Source: Oscillospiraceae bacterium
GTDB lineage: Bacteria; Bacillota; Clostridia; Oscillospirales; Oscillospiraceae
DNA: 10,114 nucleotides
Reading direction: 5' to 3'
Assembly (NCBI GenBank): GCA_012513005.1
Contig: JAAZCZ010000042.1
Location: forward strand, 1 to 10,114
The notes below the pieces were generated by a model that worked only from the letters and a program-made list of their open reading frames with translations, searched no databases and was not told where the DNA came from. Shown piece after piece: positions 1 to 5,898 of the stretch (positions are counted from its first letter, which is position 1; each line of letters begins with the position of its first letter). The position numbers were made by a program, and so were the translations under genes.

Positions 1-381
1 CCCAAGACGAAAAATGGCGCAATACTAACCGGCTGTAAAAACATTTCTGCCATAGAAAAGCTGGGTGACAACCGCGTTTTTGCCAAGGATTGGGGCATTG
101 AGCTTTGCCTTGACACTGACCCGGGTTTAGCCTCTCATGTCGGAATTCGTATGCATGACGTGCTTTGCGAGGGAGAGCAAAACTGCTTTGACTGCAAGGT
201 TTCCGAGATTATTGAAAACAGCTTTTCTTATGTGATAATGCTAAGCCCCTTTAATGCCGCGGGAAAAAACACCGAGCTTACACCAATCGGCAGAGAGCTC
301 GGCAAGGAGGATTGGCAAGGCAGTGTTTCCGATGTTTGCAAAATTTCTATGCCACCGGAATCGCTTTTGCTCTTGGAGTAG
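1..381 (+). CDS. modC: Molybdate ABC transporter ATP-binding protein, C-terminal part (partial)
   Basis: The frame is open from the first base to a TAG stop and gives the last 126 residues of a protein that starts outside the window. The Walker and signature motifs are therefore not visible. The visible part reads ILTGCKNISAIEKLGDNR, then a WGIELCL segment and HVGIRMHDV. From family knowledge, this pattern is the C-terminal regulatory (TOBE-like) region of ModC-type ATPases in Clostridia, which power molybdate import at the inner face of the membrane. The call is supported by context: a gene for Moco synthesis begins 54 bases downstream and the next four genes are all Moco genes, so transport and cofactor synthesis are probably co-transcribed. 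Another metal or anion ATPase is possible but less likely. Nothing in the visible part suggests a broken gene. Confidence 0.75.
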   Translation, partial: PKTKNGAILTGCKNISAIEKLGDNRVFAKDWGIELCLDTDPGLASHVGIRMHDVLCEGEQNCFDCKVSEIIENSFSYVIMLSPFNAAGKNTELTPIGRELGKEDWQGSVSDVCKISMPPESLLLLE

Positions 382-435
382 TCTTAATTGCCCGAAATTT
401 CTATACTATATCTGATAATATAAGGAGTTTTTGTT

Positions 436-1452
436 ATGAAAAAAGTCAAGGTTCAGGATGCAATCGGCATGACACTATGTCATGATATTACCGCTATGTG
501 CGACGGGTTTAAGGGCGCAGCTTTCCGCCGCGGGCATGTTGTAACTGCGGCAGATATACCGGAGCTTTTGGATTTGGGAAAACGCAGCGTTTTTGTCTGG
601 GAGGAAAATGCAGGCGAAATCCATGAGGAGGATGCAGCTGTCAGGCTCTCTGCGCTATCACCTGTGCCCGGCACGCACCTGACTGACCCATATGAGGGAA
701 AGGTCAATATAATTTCTGATGTCTCGGGCATGTTTAGAGTAGACACTGAGCTTCTTAATAAGATTAACTCAATAGGCGATATCACAATCCCGACTCTGCC
801 CGACCACTATCCTGTTTCTCCCGGTGCCCGGCTTGCCTCTATGCGTATTATTCCGCTTGTCACAAAGGAGGAAAAAATAATTGAGGCAGAAAAGCTTTGC
901 GAAGGAAAAAAGCTCTTTGATTTACTGCCTTATAAAAAGCTAAATGTCGGAGTTATAATCACCGGCTCCGAGGTTTATTCCGGCCGCATTAAAGACAAAT
1001 TTGAGCCTGTTATCAGGAAAAAGCTTGCTAACTATCCCTGCGATATCTTGGGCGTTACTATTTGCGATGATGAGCTTGACATGATAATCGGCGCTGCCCG
1101 AGAGTATATTAATAAGGGTGCTGATTTTCTCATCTTCACAGGCGGTATGTCTGTTGACCCCGATGATCTCACCCCGTCTGCTATACGAGGCTTGGGCGCG
1201 GAAATTATTTCGCACGGTGTGCCTGCACAGCCCGGGAATATGACCTTGGTAGCTTACTTAGATGATATTCCTCTCGTAGGCGTGCCCGGTGCGGCAATTA
1301 GCCTGCCCACTACCATGCTTGATGTGCTTTTGCCCCAGATTTTTGCCGGGATTAAATTTTCTAAGGCTGATTTAGTTAGGCTTGGTGACGGCGGGCTTTG
1401 CCAGATGTGCAAGGAATGTCATTTCCCGAATTGCAGTTTCGGAAGGTATTGA
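436..1452 (+). CDS. Short MoeA-like molybdopterin-binding protein with C-terminal Cys cluster
   Basis: This 338-residue protein carries a MoeA/MogA-type molybdopterin-binding domain at about residues 165-310. Visible motifs are TGSE (176-179), FTGGMSVDPDD (234-244), GVPAQPGNM (261-269) and GVPGAA (282-287), the counterparts of MoeA's TGDE, GGVSVGxxD, xxPGKP and GLPGNP. It should act in the cytoplasm in the last Moco step, inserting molybdate into adenylated molybdopterin. It is shorter than classical MoeA (about 400 residues), and the N-terminal part is poorly conserved, starting with a GMTLCHDI segment like MoeA's GRVLAEDI. The tail holds four cysteines, C322, C325, C328 and C333, spaced CxxCxxCxxxxC in an HFPNCSFG context; this could bind a metal or an Fe-S cluster (inference). 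The start is supported by AAGGAG at 422-427. It is second in the Moco operon, nine bases before moaA. Confidence 0.85.
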   Translation: MKKVKVQDAIGMTLCHDITAMCDGFKGAAFRRGHVVTAADIPELLDLGKRSVFVWEENAGEIHEEDAAVRLSALSPVPGTHLTDPYEGKVNIISDVSGMFRVDTELLNKINSIGDITIPTLPDHYPVSPGARLASMRIIPLVTKEEKIIEAEKLCEGKKLFDLLPYKKLNVGVIITGSEVYSGRIKDKFEPVIRKKLANYPCDILGVTICDDELDMIIGAAREYINKGADFLIFTGGMSVDPDDLTPSAIRGLGAEIISHGVPAQPGNMTLVAYLDDIPLVGVPGAAISLPTTMLDVLLPQIFAGIKFSKADLVRLGDGGLCQMCKECHFPNCSFGRY

Positions 1453-1461
1453 GGTCTTTAT

Positions 1462-2415
1462 ATGATTGATTCTTTTGGTCGCGATATTACTTATCTGCGC
1501 CTTTCTGTTACGGAGCTTTGTAATTTAAGATGTAAGTATTGCATGCCCGAAGACGGCGTATGCAAAAAAAAGCATGAAGACATGCTGACTGAAGATGAGA
1601 TGATTATGGCGGTGCAGGCTGCTGCCTCGCTCGGCATTACAAAGCTGCGTATTACGGGCGGTGAGCCGCTTGTTAAAAAGAATATTCTGTCGATTTGCCG
1701 CAGGGCAAGCCAAATACCCGGTATTAATGAGCTTTGCATTACGACAAACGGCACGCGGCTTTCTGATTTTGCGTGGGAGCTTAAAGACTGCGGAGTTTCG
1801 AGGGTCAATGTAAGTCTTGACAGCTTAAACCCGAAGAAATATGCTTTTATCACCGGCAGAAATGAGATTTATAACGCTCTTTCCGGCATTGATGCAGCCC
1901 TTGCTGCCGGCTTTGACAGAGTTAAGATTAACACCGTGCTGATAGGCGGCTTTAATGATGATGAAATAGCTAAATTAGCTGAGCTTACGGTTAAGTTTCC
2001 GCTTGATTTAAGATTTATTGAGCTGATGCCCATGTATGACAGCAGGGATTTCGGTGAAAAGTCTTTTCTGCCCGTATCAGAGGTTCTAAAGGCTCTTCCG
2101 GATTTAGAAAAGCAGGAGGCAGACGGAGGAGTAGCTAAATTATATAAGCTGCCCGGGGCTTTGGGAAATATAGGGCTAATTAGTCCTTTAAGCGATCATT
2201 TTTGCGGCTATTGTAACCGCGTGCGCTTAACTGCAGACGGTAAAATTAAGCCATGTCTACACTCTGACACAGAGGTTTCTATTAAGGGCATGGATTTTGA
2301 AGGTATGAAAAAAGCCTTTTCTGAGACGATTTTTAATAAACCTGCTTGTCATCCCGAGCTTTCTGATTCCTGCCGCAGCACCGCCGGGCGGAACATGAAC
2401 GAGATAGGCGGATGA
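1462..2415 (+). CDS. moaA: GTP 3',8-cyclase MoaA
   Basis: MoaA is a radical S-adenosylmethionine enzyme that starts Moco synthesis by converting GTP to 3',8-cyclo-GTP. The 317-residue length is normal for the family. The radical-SAM cluster motif CNLRCKYC gives C20, C24 and C27, and the SAM-binding GGEP is at 66-69. The second, substrate-binding [4Fe-4S] cluster is given by C248, C251 and C265 in CGYCNRVRLTADGKIKPC. The protein ends in Gly-Gly (MNEIGG), the conserved tail needed for activity in known MoaA enzymes. All key residues are present, so the enzyme should be functional under anaerobic conditions. The start has a weak GAGGT (1451-1455) that overlaps the end of the MoeA-like gene, which fits translational coupling. 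MoaC, which takes the product onward, follows 21 bases downstream. Confidence 0.97.
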   Translation: MIDSFGRDITYLRLSVTELCNLRCKYCMPEDGVCKKKHEDMLTEDEMIMAVQAAASLGITKLRITGGEPLVKKNILSICRRASQIPGINELCITTNGTRLSDFAWELKDCGVSRVNVSLDSLNPKKYAFITGRNEIYNALSGIDAALAAGFDRVKINTVLIGGFNDDEIAKLAELTVKFPLDLRFIELMPMYDSRDFGEKSFLPVSEVLKALPDLEKQEADGGVAKLYKLPGALGNIGLISPLSDHFCGYCNRVRLTADGKIKPCLHSDTEVSIKGMDFEGMKKAFSETIFNKPACHPELSDSCRSTAGRNMNEIGG

Positions 2416-2436
2416 GATAGCGGATAGAGGTGTACG

Positions 2437-2931
2437 ATGGAAAATAAAAAAGATTTTACGCATTTTAACGAGCAAGGTAGGGCTAAAATGGTGAGCGTTT
2501 CGGATAAGCCCGTGAATTTGCGAACTGCCACAGCTGCGGCAAGGGTTATACTTAATTCCGAGACCTTTTCGCTTATTGTCTCCGGGGGAATTAAAAAAGG
2601 TGATGTCCTTACAGTTGCACAAATTGCCGGTATTATGGGAGCTAAAAAGACACCGGAATTAATTCCCATGTGCCATCCTGTTGCAATTAGCGGAGCTGAC
2701 ATTAATTTAAGATTAGATGAGGCGCGGCTTTCTGTTTTGATTTCTGCCACAGTTAGCTGCGAAGGTAAAACCGGAGTCGAAATGGAGGCACTCACTGCCG
2801 CTTGCGTTGCGGCTTTAACGGTTTATGATATGTGCAAGGCAGTGCAGAAGGATATATTAATCTCTGATATCTGTCTGCTGTCTAAAACAGGCGGCGTTCA
2901 CGGTGATTTTGTGAGGGAGGAAAATATATGA
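2437..2931 (+). CDS. moaC: Cyclic pyranopterin monophosphate synthase MoaC
   Basis: MoaC converts the MoaA product 3',8-cyclo-GTP into cyclic pyranopterin monophosphate (cPMP). At 164 residues it is a normal-length, single-domain MoaC. Visible signatures are IPMCHPV with H80, GVEMEALTAA from 113, and DMCKAVQKD at 131-139, in which D131 and K134 match the catalytic Asp and Lys of E. coli MoaC (D128 and K131). The C-terminal KTGGVHGDF loop is also typical. From family knowledge it forms a hexamer in the cytoplasm. AGAGGTG at 2426-2432 serves as the ribosome binding site. The stop overlaps the start of the next gene in ATGA (2928-2931), so translation of the two is probably coupled. Confidence 0.97.
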   Translation: MENKKDFTHFNEQGRAKMVSVSDKPVNLRTATAAARVILNSETFSLIVSGGIKKGDVLTVAQIAGIMGAKKTPELIPMCHPVAISGADINLRLDEARLSVLISATVSCEGKTGVEMEALTAACVAALTVYDMCKAVQKDILISDICLLSKTGGVHGDFVREENI

Positions 2932-3827
2932 AGCACAGTGTTGCGGTTATTACAATAAGCGATAAATGCTATGTCGGCGAGAGAGTCGACACCAGCGGAC
3001 CTGCAATTTGCTCTGTTATGGAGGATGCCGGCTTTGATGTTATATATAAAAGCATTGTGCCTGATGAAACAGAGCTTATTAAAGCTGAGCTTATTAAATG
3101 CGCTGATGAAATCGGAACTTCACTTATATTAACTACCGGAGGCACAGGCTTTTCCCAAAGGGATATAACACCCGAAGCTACCTTGGCAGTTATTGACAGA
3201 GAAACCTCGGGCATAGCAGAGGCGATGCGGGCAGAGAGTCTAAAAATCACGCCGAGAGCCTGCCTTTCCAGAGCTGTTTCCGGAATTCGCGGCAGCACAC
3301 TTATTGTAAATCTCCCGGGCAGTGAAAAAGCTGCAAGAGAAAACCTATCTTCTGTTTTGGGAGCTTTGGATCACGGGCTTGAAATGCTCTCGTCAAAGGG
3401 CTCTGCTAACTGCGCTGCTCCTGTAAATAAAAGTGAAAAAAAGCCCCGCCCCTCTGCTGACGCTTGGCTAAAAGAGGCTAAGGCAGATGCAGGCGCATAT
3501 AATGTCGGCATGTATCTTTTGCATAACGGAGTTGTAAGAGAAACTGCAAAAGCAAGGGTGCGCAGCGGCGATTTGAGCACGAAGCCTGTTGTAGCTCTTG
3601 AATTTTCTTATGACAGCGATAAACTCACAAAAGCTGTTGCCGAGGCGTATCTCCTGCCCGGTGTTTATTATATTAAGGTCTGGCTAAATGAGGGCATTTT
3701 GTCTGTCGGTGATGATATTATGCTGGTTTTAATCGGCGCCGACACAAGACCTAATGCGGTTTTTGCGCTGGAGCATTTAGTCGGTGAAATTAAGACTAAT
3801 TGTGTGAGCGAAAAAGAGATTTTTTAG
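2928..3827 (+). CDS. MogA/MoaB - MoaE-like fusion protein (molybdopterin adenylyltransferase + MPT synthase large-subunit-like)
   Basis: This 299-residue protein joins two Moco domains. Residues 1-155 are a MogA/MoaB fold: TTGGTGFSQRDITPEAT (69-85) and NLPGS (128-132) are the molybdopterin-binding motifs of the adenylyltransferase. A charged linker (about 156-178) leads to a MoaE-like domain (179-299). There, R204 (in NGVVRE), R274, K289 and K296 match MoaE R39, R104, K119 and K126 of E. coli. The spacing R-15-K-7-K is identical, and the end KTNCVSEKE resembles MoaE KQRAPFWKRE. The residue before R274 is Thr, whereas MoaE has His103. The protein could thus make molybdopterin from cPMP and adenylate it. 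A MoaD sulfur carrier, which MoaE needs, is not in the window. GAGGGAGG (2913-2920) is the ribosome binding site. It is the last gene of the operon. The domain calls are firm; the activity of the second domain is inferred. Confidence 0.88.
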   Translation: MKHSVAVITISDKCYVGERVDTSGPAICSVMEDAGFDVIYKSIVPDETELIKAELIKCADEIGTSLILTTGGTGFSQRDITPEATLAVIDRETSGIAEAMRAESLKITPRACLSRAVSGIRGSTLIVNLPGSEKAARENLSSVLGALDHGLEMLSSKGSANCAAPVNKSEKKPRPSADAWLKEAKADAGAYNVGMYLLHNGVVRETAKARVRSGDLSTKPVVALEFSYDSDKLTKAVAEAYLLPGVYYIKVWLNEGILSVGDDIMLVLIGADTRPNAVFALEHLVGEIKTNCVSEKEIF

Positions 3828-3880
3828 TTTTTTAGATTTTCTAAATAGCTTTATATTTTATCAGATATAGATATATTGAA

Positions 3881-3917
3881 CGTGCCTCCGCAAGGTTTTG
3901 CGGAGGCACGCTCTTTT
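3881..3917 (+). terminator. Intrinsic terminator of the Moco operon
   Basis: A perfect 13-bp GC-rich stem (3881-3893 with 3898-3910, CGTGCCTCCGCAA) closes a GGTT loop and is followed by CTCTTTTTT. It sits 53 bases after the stop of the MogA-MoaE fusion gene. The U-tract is only good on the + strand, but the hairpin could also help stop the converging anti-sigma transcript, which ends at 3966. Confidence 0.93.
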
Positions 3918-3965
3918 TTATAAAATGTTTATTAATATTTGCAAGCTGTTTAATTGCATTGTTGT

Positions 3966-4697
3966 CTATTTTCCGCCTCGGTAGCCTGTGCCCTGCCCTA
4001 AGTTGGGAGCTTCTACGCCCTTTTCTTCCGAGAGTTTATATATTAGGTCTTTAAGTTCCCTCATTGTCATGTTATTAGCCGCCTCCGGCGTAATTTCGGC
4101 ATCAAGTTTTAGAAGTAGCAGGTACATTCTGTATTTGCCGAGTGATATTCCGAGATCTTTTGCCGTCTTAGCTTCTTCACGGCTTTCGTAGCTGCATATT
4201 GCTCCCTGTCTTTGCGCAAAATTGCAGGCACTTATTTTGCCCAGCATTTGCTTTCCCGCTTTTTCAGATGAACCTACTGCAGTTACAGAGATTACTGCAT
4301 CGTCTTTTATATATGCGGAAAGTTCCTCGCTTGCAAGTAGTGTGTCAAGTGCCTGTGCGTAGTCTTTGTATTTAATGCCCCCGGGAACGCTTACTGATTT
4401 ATCCTCGGGGTTTTGATTTTTTACGGATATAACCTTGTCAAAAAGGTTTACTCCAAGCTCAAACGAGGGGTTAACATCGACACTAATTGCCGAAACGGGA
4501 GTAAAGTACATTCCGAACCCGCCGGCAACGAAAACAATCAGAATAAGACCTGCAAGTGCCAATACTAAGCTTCTTTTGCGGGTGCGGGCAGGTTCTTTTT
4601 TGCTGTATGCATTTTCTTTTAAAAATGCCATGGTATTTCTCTTTAGGGAATCCTCGGCAGTTATTTTCTCGAATGCGTTTTTTATGCTCTTATCCAT
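3966..4697 (-). CDS. RsgI-like membrane-anchored anti-sigma factor
   Basis: With the ATG at 4697 the protein has 243 residues. A short, charged cytoplasmic N-terminal region (1-43) would bind the sigma factor. A single membrane helix follows (about 44-65), then the segment AISVDVNPSFELGVN (70-84) and an extracellular part rich in charged residues ending in a Gly-rich tail. The VDVNPS-ELG-N pattern is the hallmark of the juxtamembrane domain of RsgI anti-sigma factors. In RsgI homologues this domain is cleaved autocatalytically at the conserved Asn-Pro, here N76-P77 (family knowledge). The start at 4697 was preferred over an in-frame GTG at 4706 because GGAGGT (4705-4710) lies 7 bases upstream of it and overlaps the GTG. 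The gene overlaps the sigma stop by 8 bases (ATGGATAA), the usual layout of a sigma/anti-sigma pair. No carbohydrate-binding domain is seen at the C-terminus. The cognate sigma is ECF-like, not SigI-like. Confidence 0.82.
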   Translation of the reverse strand: MDKSIKNAFEKITAEDSLKRNTMAFLKENAYSKKEPARTRKRSLVLALAGLILIVFVAGGFGMYFTPVSAISVDVNPSFELGVNLFDKVISVKNQNPEDKSVSVPGGIKYKDYAQALDTLLASEELSAYIKDDAVISVTAVGSSEKAGKQMLGKISACNFAQRQGAICSYESREEAKTAKDLGISLGKYRMYLLLLKLDAEITPEAANNMTMRELKDLIYKLSEEKGVEAPNLGQGTGYRGGK

Positions 4698-5172
4698 TTT
4701 CGTCACCTCCCAGACTCTTTTTAAGCAGCTCTCTCGCTCTTTTTAGAATTGTATATACTGTGTTTTCATTTTTGTTTAGTATCTTTCCTATTTCCGGGGC
4801 TGTGTAGCCCTCGTAGTAGTGCAGGTAGACTATGTCTCTGTATTTCTTCGGAAGTTTCAGCACCGCTTCCAGCACATGGCGGTCATCCTCATTTGCGTTT
4901 GATGTAGCATTGATAGCCTCATCAAGTGACACGCTTCTGCTGCGAAAGGCACTTTTTATGAGGTCGCGGCAGGCATTTACTGTAACTCTTATAAACCACG
5001 CTTTTTCATGCTCATTATTTTTAAACACAGTGTCACTTAGGATATATTTCAGGAAAACATCCTGAAATATATCCTCGACATCAGCATGGTTTTTCAGGTG
5101 TACAAAGCAGATTCGCCTGATTGTATCGGAATACAGCCGGATAGCTCTTTCTGCCTCCTGCTCACTTCGCAT
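4690..5172 (-). CDS. ECF-type RNA polymerase sigma factor
   Basis: The 160-residue protein has the two-domain plan of group IV sigma factors. Sigma region 2 spans about residues 10-75, with HADVEDIFQDVFLKY (29-43) for core binding and the -10-recognising part near AWFIRVTVNACRD (58-70). Sigma region 4 spans about 105-155, with LPKKYRDIVYLHYYEGYTAPEIG and a helix-turn-helix ending in NTVYTILKRAREL. There is no region 1 or 3, as expected for ECF sigmas. The start is set by GAGGT (5179-5183) six bases upstream. It lies 27 bases after the repeat-protein gene and overlaps the RsgI-like gene, so the three genes form one operon; the sigma is probably held inactive by that membrane protein. Its regulon is unknown but may include its own operon. 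Confidence 0.92.
   Translation of the reverse strand: MRSEQEAERAIRLYSDTIRRICFVHLKNHADVEDIFQDVFLKYILSDTVFKNNEHEKAWFIRVTVNACRDLIKSAFRSRSVSLDEAINATSNANEDDRHVLEAVLKLPKKYRDIVYLHYYEGYTAPEIGKILNKNENTVYTILKRARELLKKSLGGDENG
4704..4711 (-). promoter_or_regulatory. Ribosome binding site deciding the anti-sigma start
   Basis: On the - strand the bases GGGAGGTG form a strong Shine-Dalgarno sequence placed 7 bases before the ATG at 4697. The upstream in-frame GTG at 4706-4704 lies inside this site, so it cannot use it. The site sits inside the end of the sigma gene, which fits translational coupling. Confidence 0.75.
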
Positions 5173-5199
5173 TTTCTTACCTCATAATATAATTTGCTT

Positions 5200-5604
5200 T
5201 TATCCGCAGTTGCCACATCTGCCTTGGCCCCGACCTTGACCTCCCCGGCCCCTGCCTTGACTGCCGTCTGCTCTGTTGTCACAGATGCCGTCTTTATTCT
5301 CATCTACGAAACCGGCTCCGTTTCCTCTGCCCTCGACTCTGTTATCGCAGATGCCGTCTTTATTATCATCTACGAAACCGGCTCCGTTTCCTCTGCCTTC
5401 AGCTCTGTTGTCGCAGATGCCTTCTTTGTTTTCATCTACGAAACCAGCGCCGTTTCTTCTGCCCTCGCCTTTATTATCGCAGATGCCGTCTTTGTTCTCA
5501 TCTACAAAGCCTGCGCTGCGTTCGCTATTTAGTGCATGAGCACCGACTATGCCTATAGAGAGCACAAGTATCGCTATTAACACTACAATTATTGATTTTT
5601 TCAT
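5200..5604 (-). CDS. Secreted protein with four 22-residue Asp/Cys (calcium-loop-like) repeats
   Basis: The 134-residue protein begins with MKKS and a hydrophobic stretch ending in GAHA, a typical signal peptide with likely cleavage after A24. Four direct repeats of 22 residues follow (30-51, 52-73, 74-95, 96-117), each close to GAGFVDENKDGICDNRAEGR. The core D-x-N-x-D-G-x-C-D resembles the calcium-binding loops of dockerins and thrombospondin type 3 repeats, but the acidic residue at EF-hand position 12 is missing, so calcium binding is only inferred. Each repeat has one cysteine (42, 64, 86, 108). The tail is Gly/Arg/Gln-rich and ends in CGNCG. GGAGGT (5613-5618) is a strong ribosome binding site. 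It is the first gene of the sigma/anti-sigma operon and may be a signal, target or modulator of the pathway at the cell surface. I do not recognise a named family. Confidence 0.8.
   Translation of the reverse strand: MKKSIIVVLIAILVLSIGIVGAHALNSERSAGFVDENKDGICDNKGEGRRNGAGFVDENKEGICDNRAEGRGNGAGFVDDNKDGICDNRVEGRGNGAGFVDENKDGICDNRADGSQGRGRGGQGRGQGRCGNCG
5254..5517 (-). repeat. Four tandem 66-bp coding repeats
   Basis: Units at 5452-5517, 5386-5451, 5320-5385 and 5254-5319 are in-frame copies encoding the 22-residue repeat. Long stretches, such as the bases for GFVDENKDGICDN, are nearly identical between copies, which points to recent duplication or ongoing homogenisation. Copy number could vary between strains by slippage or recombination. 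Confidence 0.95.
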
Positions 5605-5653
5605 TTTATTATACCTCCGTTTTATGTTTTTGCCTATCGGCTTTCACTCATAA

Positions 5654-5680
5654 TACGATTTACAGAGGCAAATCCTTTCA
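5654..5680 (-). promoter_or_regulatory. Candidate ECF-sigma promoter of the repeat/sigma/anti-sigma operon
   Basis: On the - strand TGAAAG (5680-5675) and CGTA (5657-5654) are separated by 17 bases. This resembles the SigW-type ECF pattern TGAAAC-N16-CGTA, with one mismatch and one extra spacer base. It would start transcription about 40 bases before the first gene, whose ATG is at 5604. A sigma-A-like TATTAT overlaps the same place (5655-5650) without a good -35. Autoregulation by the ECF sigma is inferred. Confidence 0.4.
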
Positions 5681-5705
5681 TTATTAAATAGTTTTTTAAA
5701 TATTT

Positions 5706-5738
5706 ATCTCCACCTCGGCAGGTTTGCGAGGCGGAGAT
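5706..5738 (-). terminator. Possible terminator hairpin
   Basis: Bases 5706-5717 and 5727-5738 form a 12-bp stem with one imperfect position. In the - strand transcript that position is a G-U pair, while in the + transcript it is an A-C mismatch, which favours a role in - strand transcription. The U-tract is poor on the - side and better on the + side (ATTTTT), so the direction is uncertain. It could stop readthrough from the membrane-protein gene before the sigma operon promoter. Confidence 0.4.
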
Positions 5739-5842
5739 TTTTAATAGATTAAGATTTCTCGGTTATCATATGTTTCAAGGGTTTTGTATGCAAATGCATT
5801 CCTCTATAATATGCTAAATGAGAAAACTATTAGCTGTTGAGG

Positions 5843-5878
5843 CTTTAAAGGCGACCGCAGGTCGCCGCTACTTTAAAG
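5843..5878. repeat. GC-rich hairpin flanked by CTTTAAAG copies
   Basis: GGCGACC (5850-5856) and GGTCGCC (5860-5866) form a 7-bp stem with a GCA loop. Palindromic CTTTAAAG copies flank it (5843-5850, 5871-5878) and can extend the stem past a 5-base bulge. It lies 21 bases after the stop of the - strand membrane-protein gene. It may be its terminator, although no good U-tract follows, or a small dispersed palindromic element. The GC content stands out against the AT-rich surroundings. Confidence 0.55.
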
Positions 5879-5898
5879 GACAGACATTATTCATATAA

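Larger units (their letters stand above)
5605..5898. other. Intergenic region with two hairpins and an operon promoter
   Basis: This stretch separates the membrane-protein gene from the sigma-factor operon, both on the - strand. It holds the candidate ECF promoter (5654-5680), an imperfect hairpin at 5706-5738, a strong hairpin flanked by CTTTAAAG at 5843-5878, and an isolated + strand TATAAT (5805-5810) with a poor -35 at 15-base spacing. I see no convincing gene in it. Confidence 0.6.

Noticed and set aside
382..435. A Moco riboswitch or separate promoter before the MoeA-like gene
   Set aside because: The gap is only 54 bases, too short for the Moco RNA motif, and the TATACT and GATAAT boxes have no -35 at proper spacing.
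2257..2795. - strand ORFs over moaA and moaC
   Set aside because: They are antisense to complete, well-conserved enzymes and show no recognisable protein pattern.
4698..4706. GTG start nine bases upstream for the anti-sigma gene
   Set aside because: The GTG overlaps the Shine-Dalgarno sequence that serves the ATG at 4697.
5254..5517. Regular repeats as a possible CRISPR array
   Set aside because: The 66-bp units are contiguous, in frame and without variable spacers, so they are coding repeats.
5194..5539. Two overlapping + strand ORFs with repetitive protein sequence
   Set aside because: They are antisense shadows of the 66-bp repeats in the secreted-protein gene, which has the signal peptide and ribosome binding site; the + ORFs have neither.
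5784..5810. + strand promoter TTGTAT/TATAAT for a small RNA
   Set aside because: The spacer is only 15 bases and no terminator with a T-tract follows, so a small RNA is not supported.
5818..5898. 26-codon + strand ORF (MRKLLAVEALKATAGRRYFK...)
   Set aside because: It has no ribosome binding site and its middle is simply the GC hairpin read as codons.
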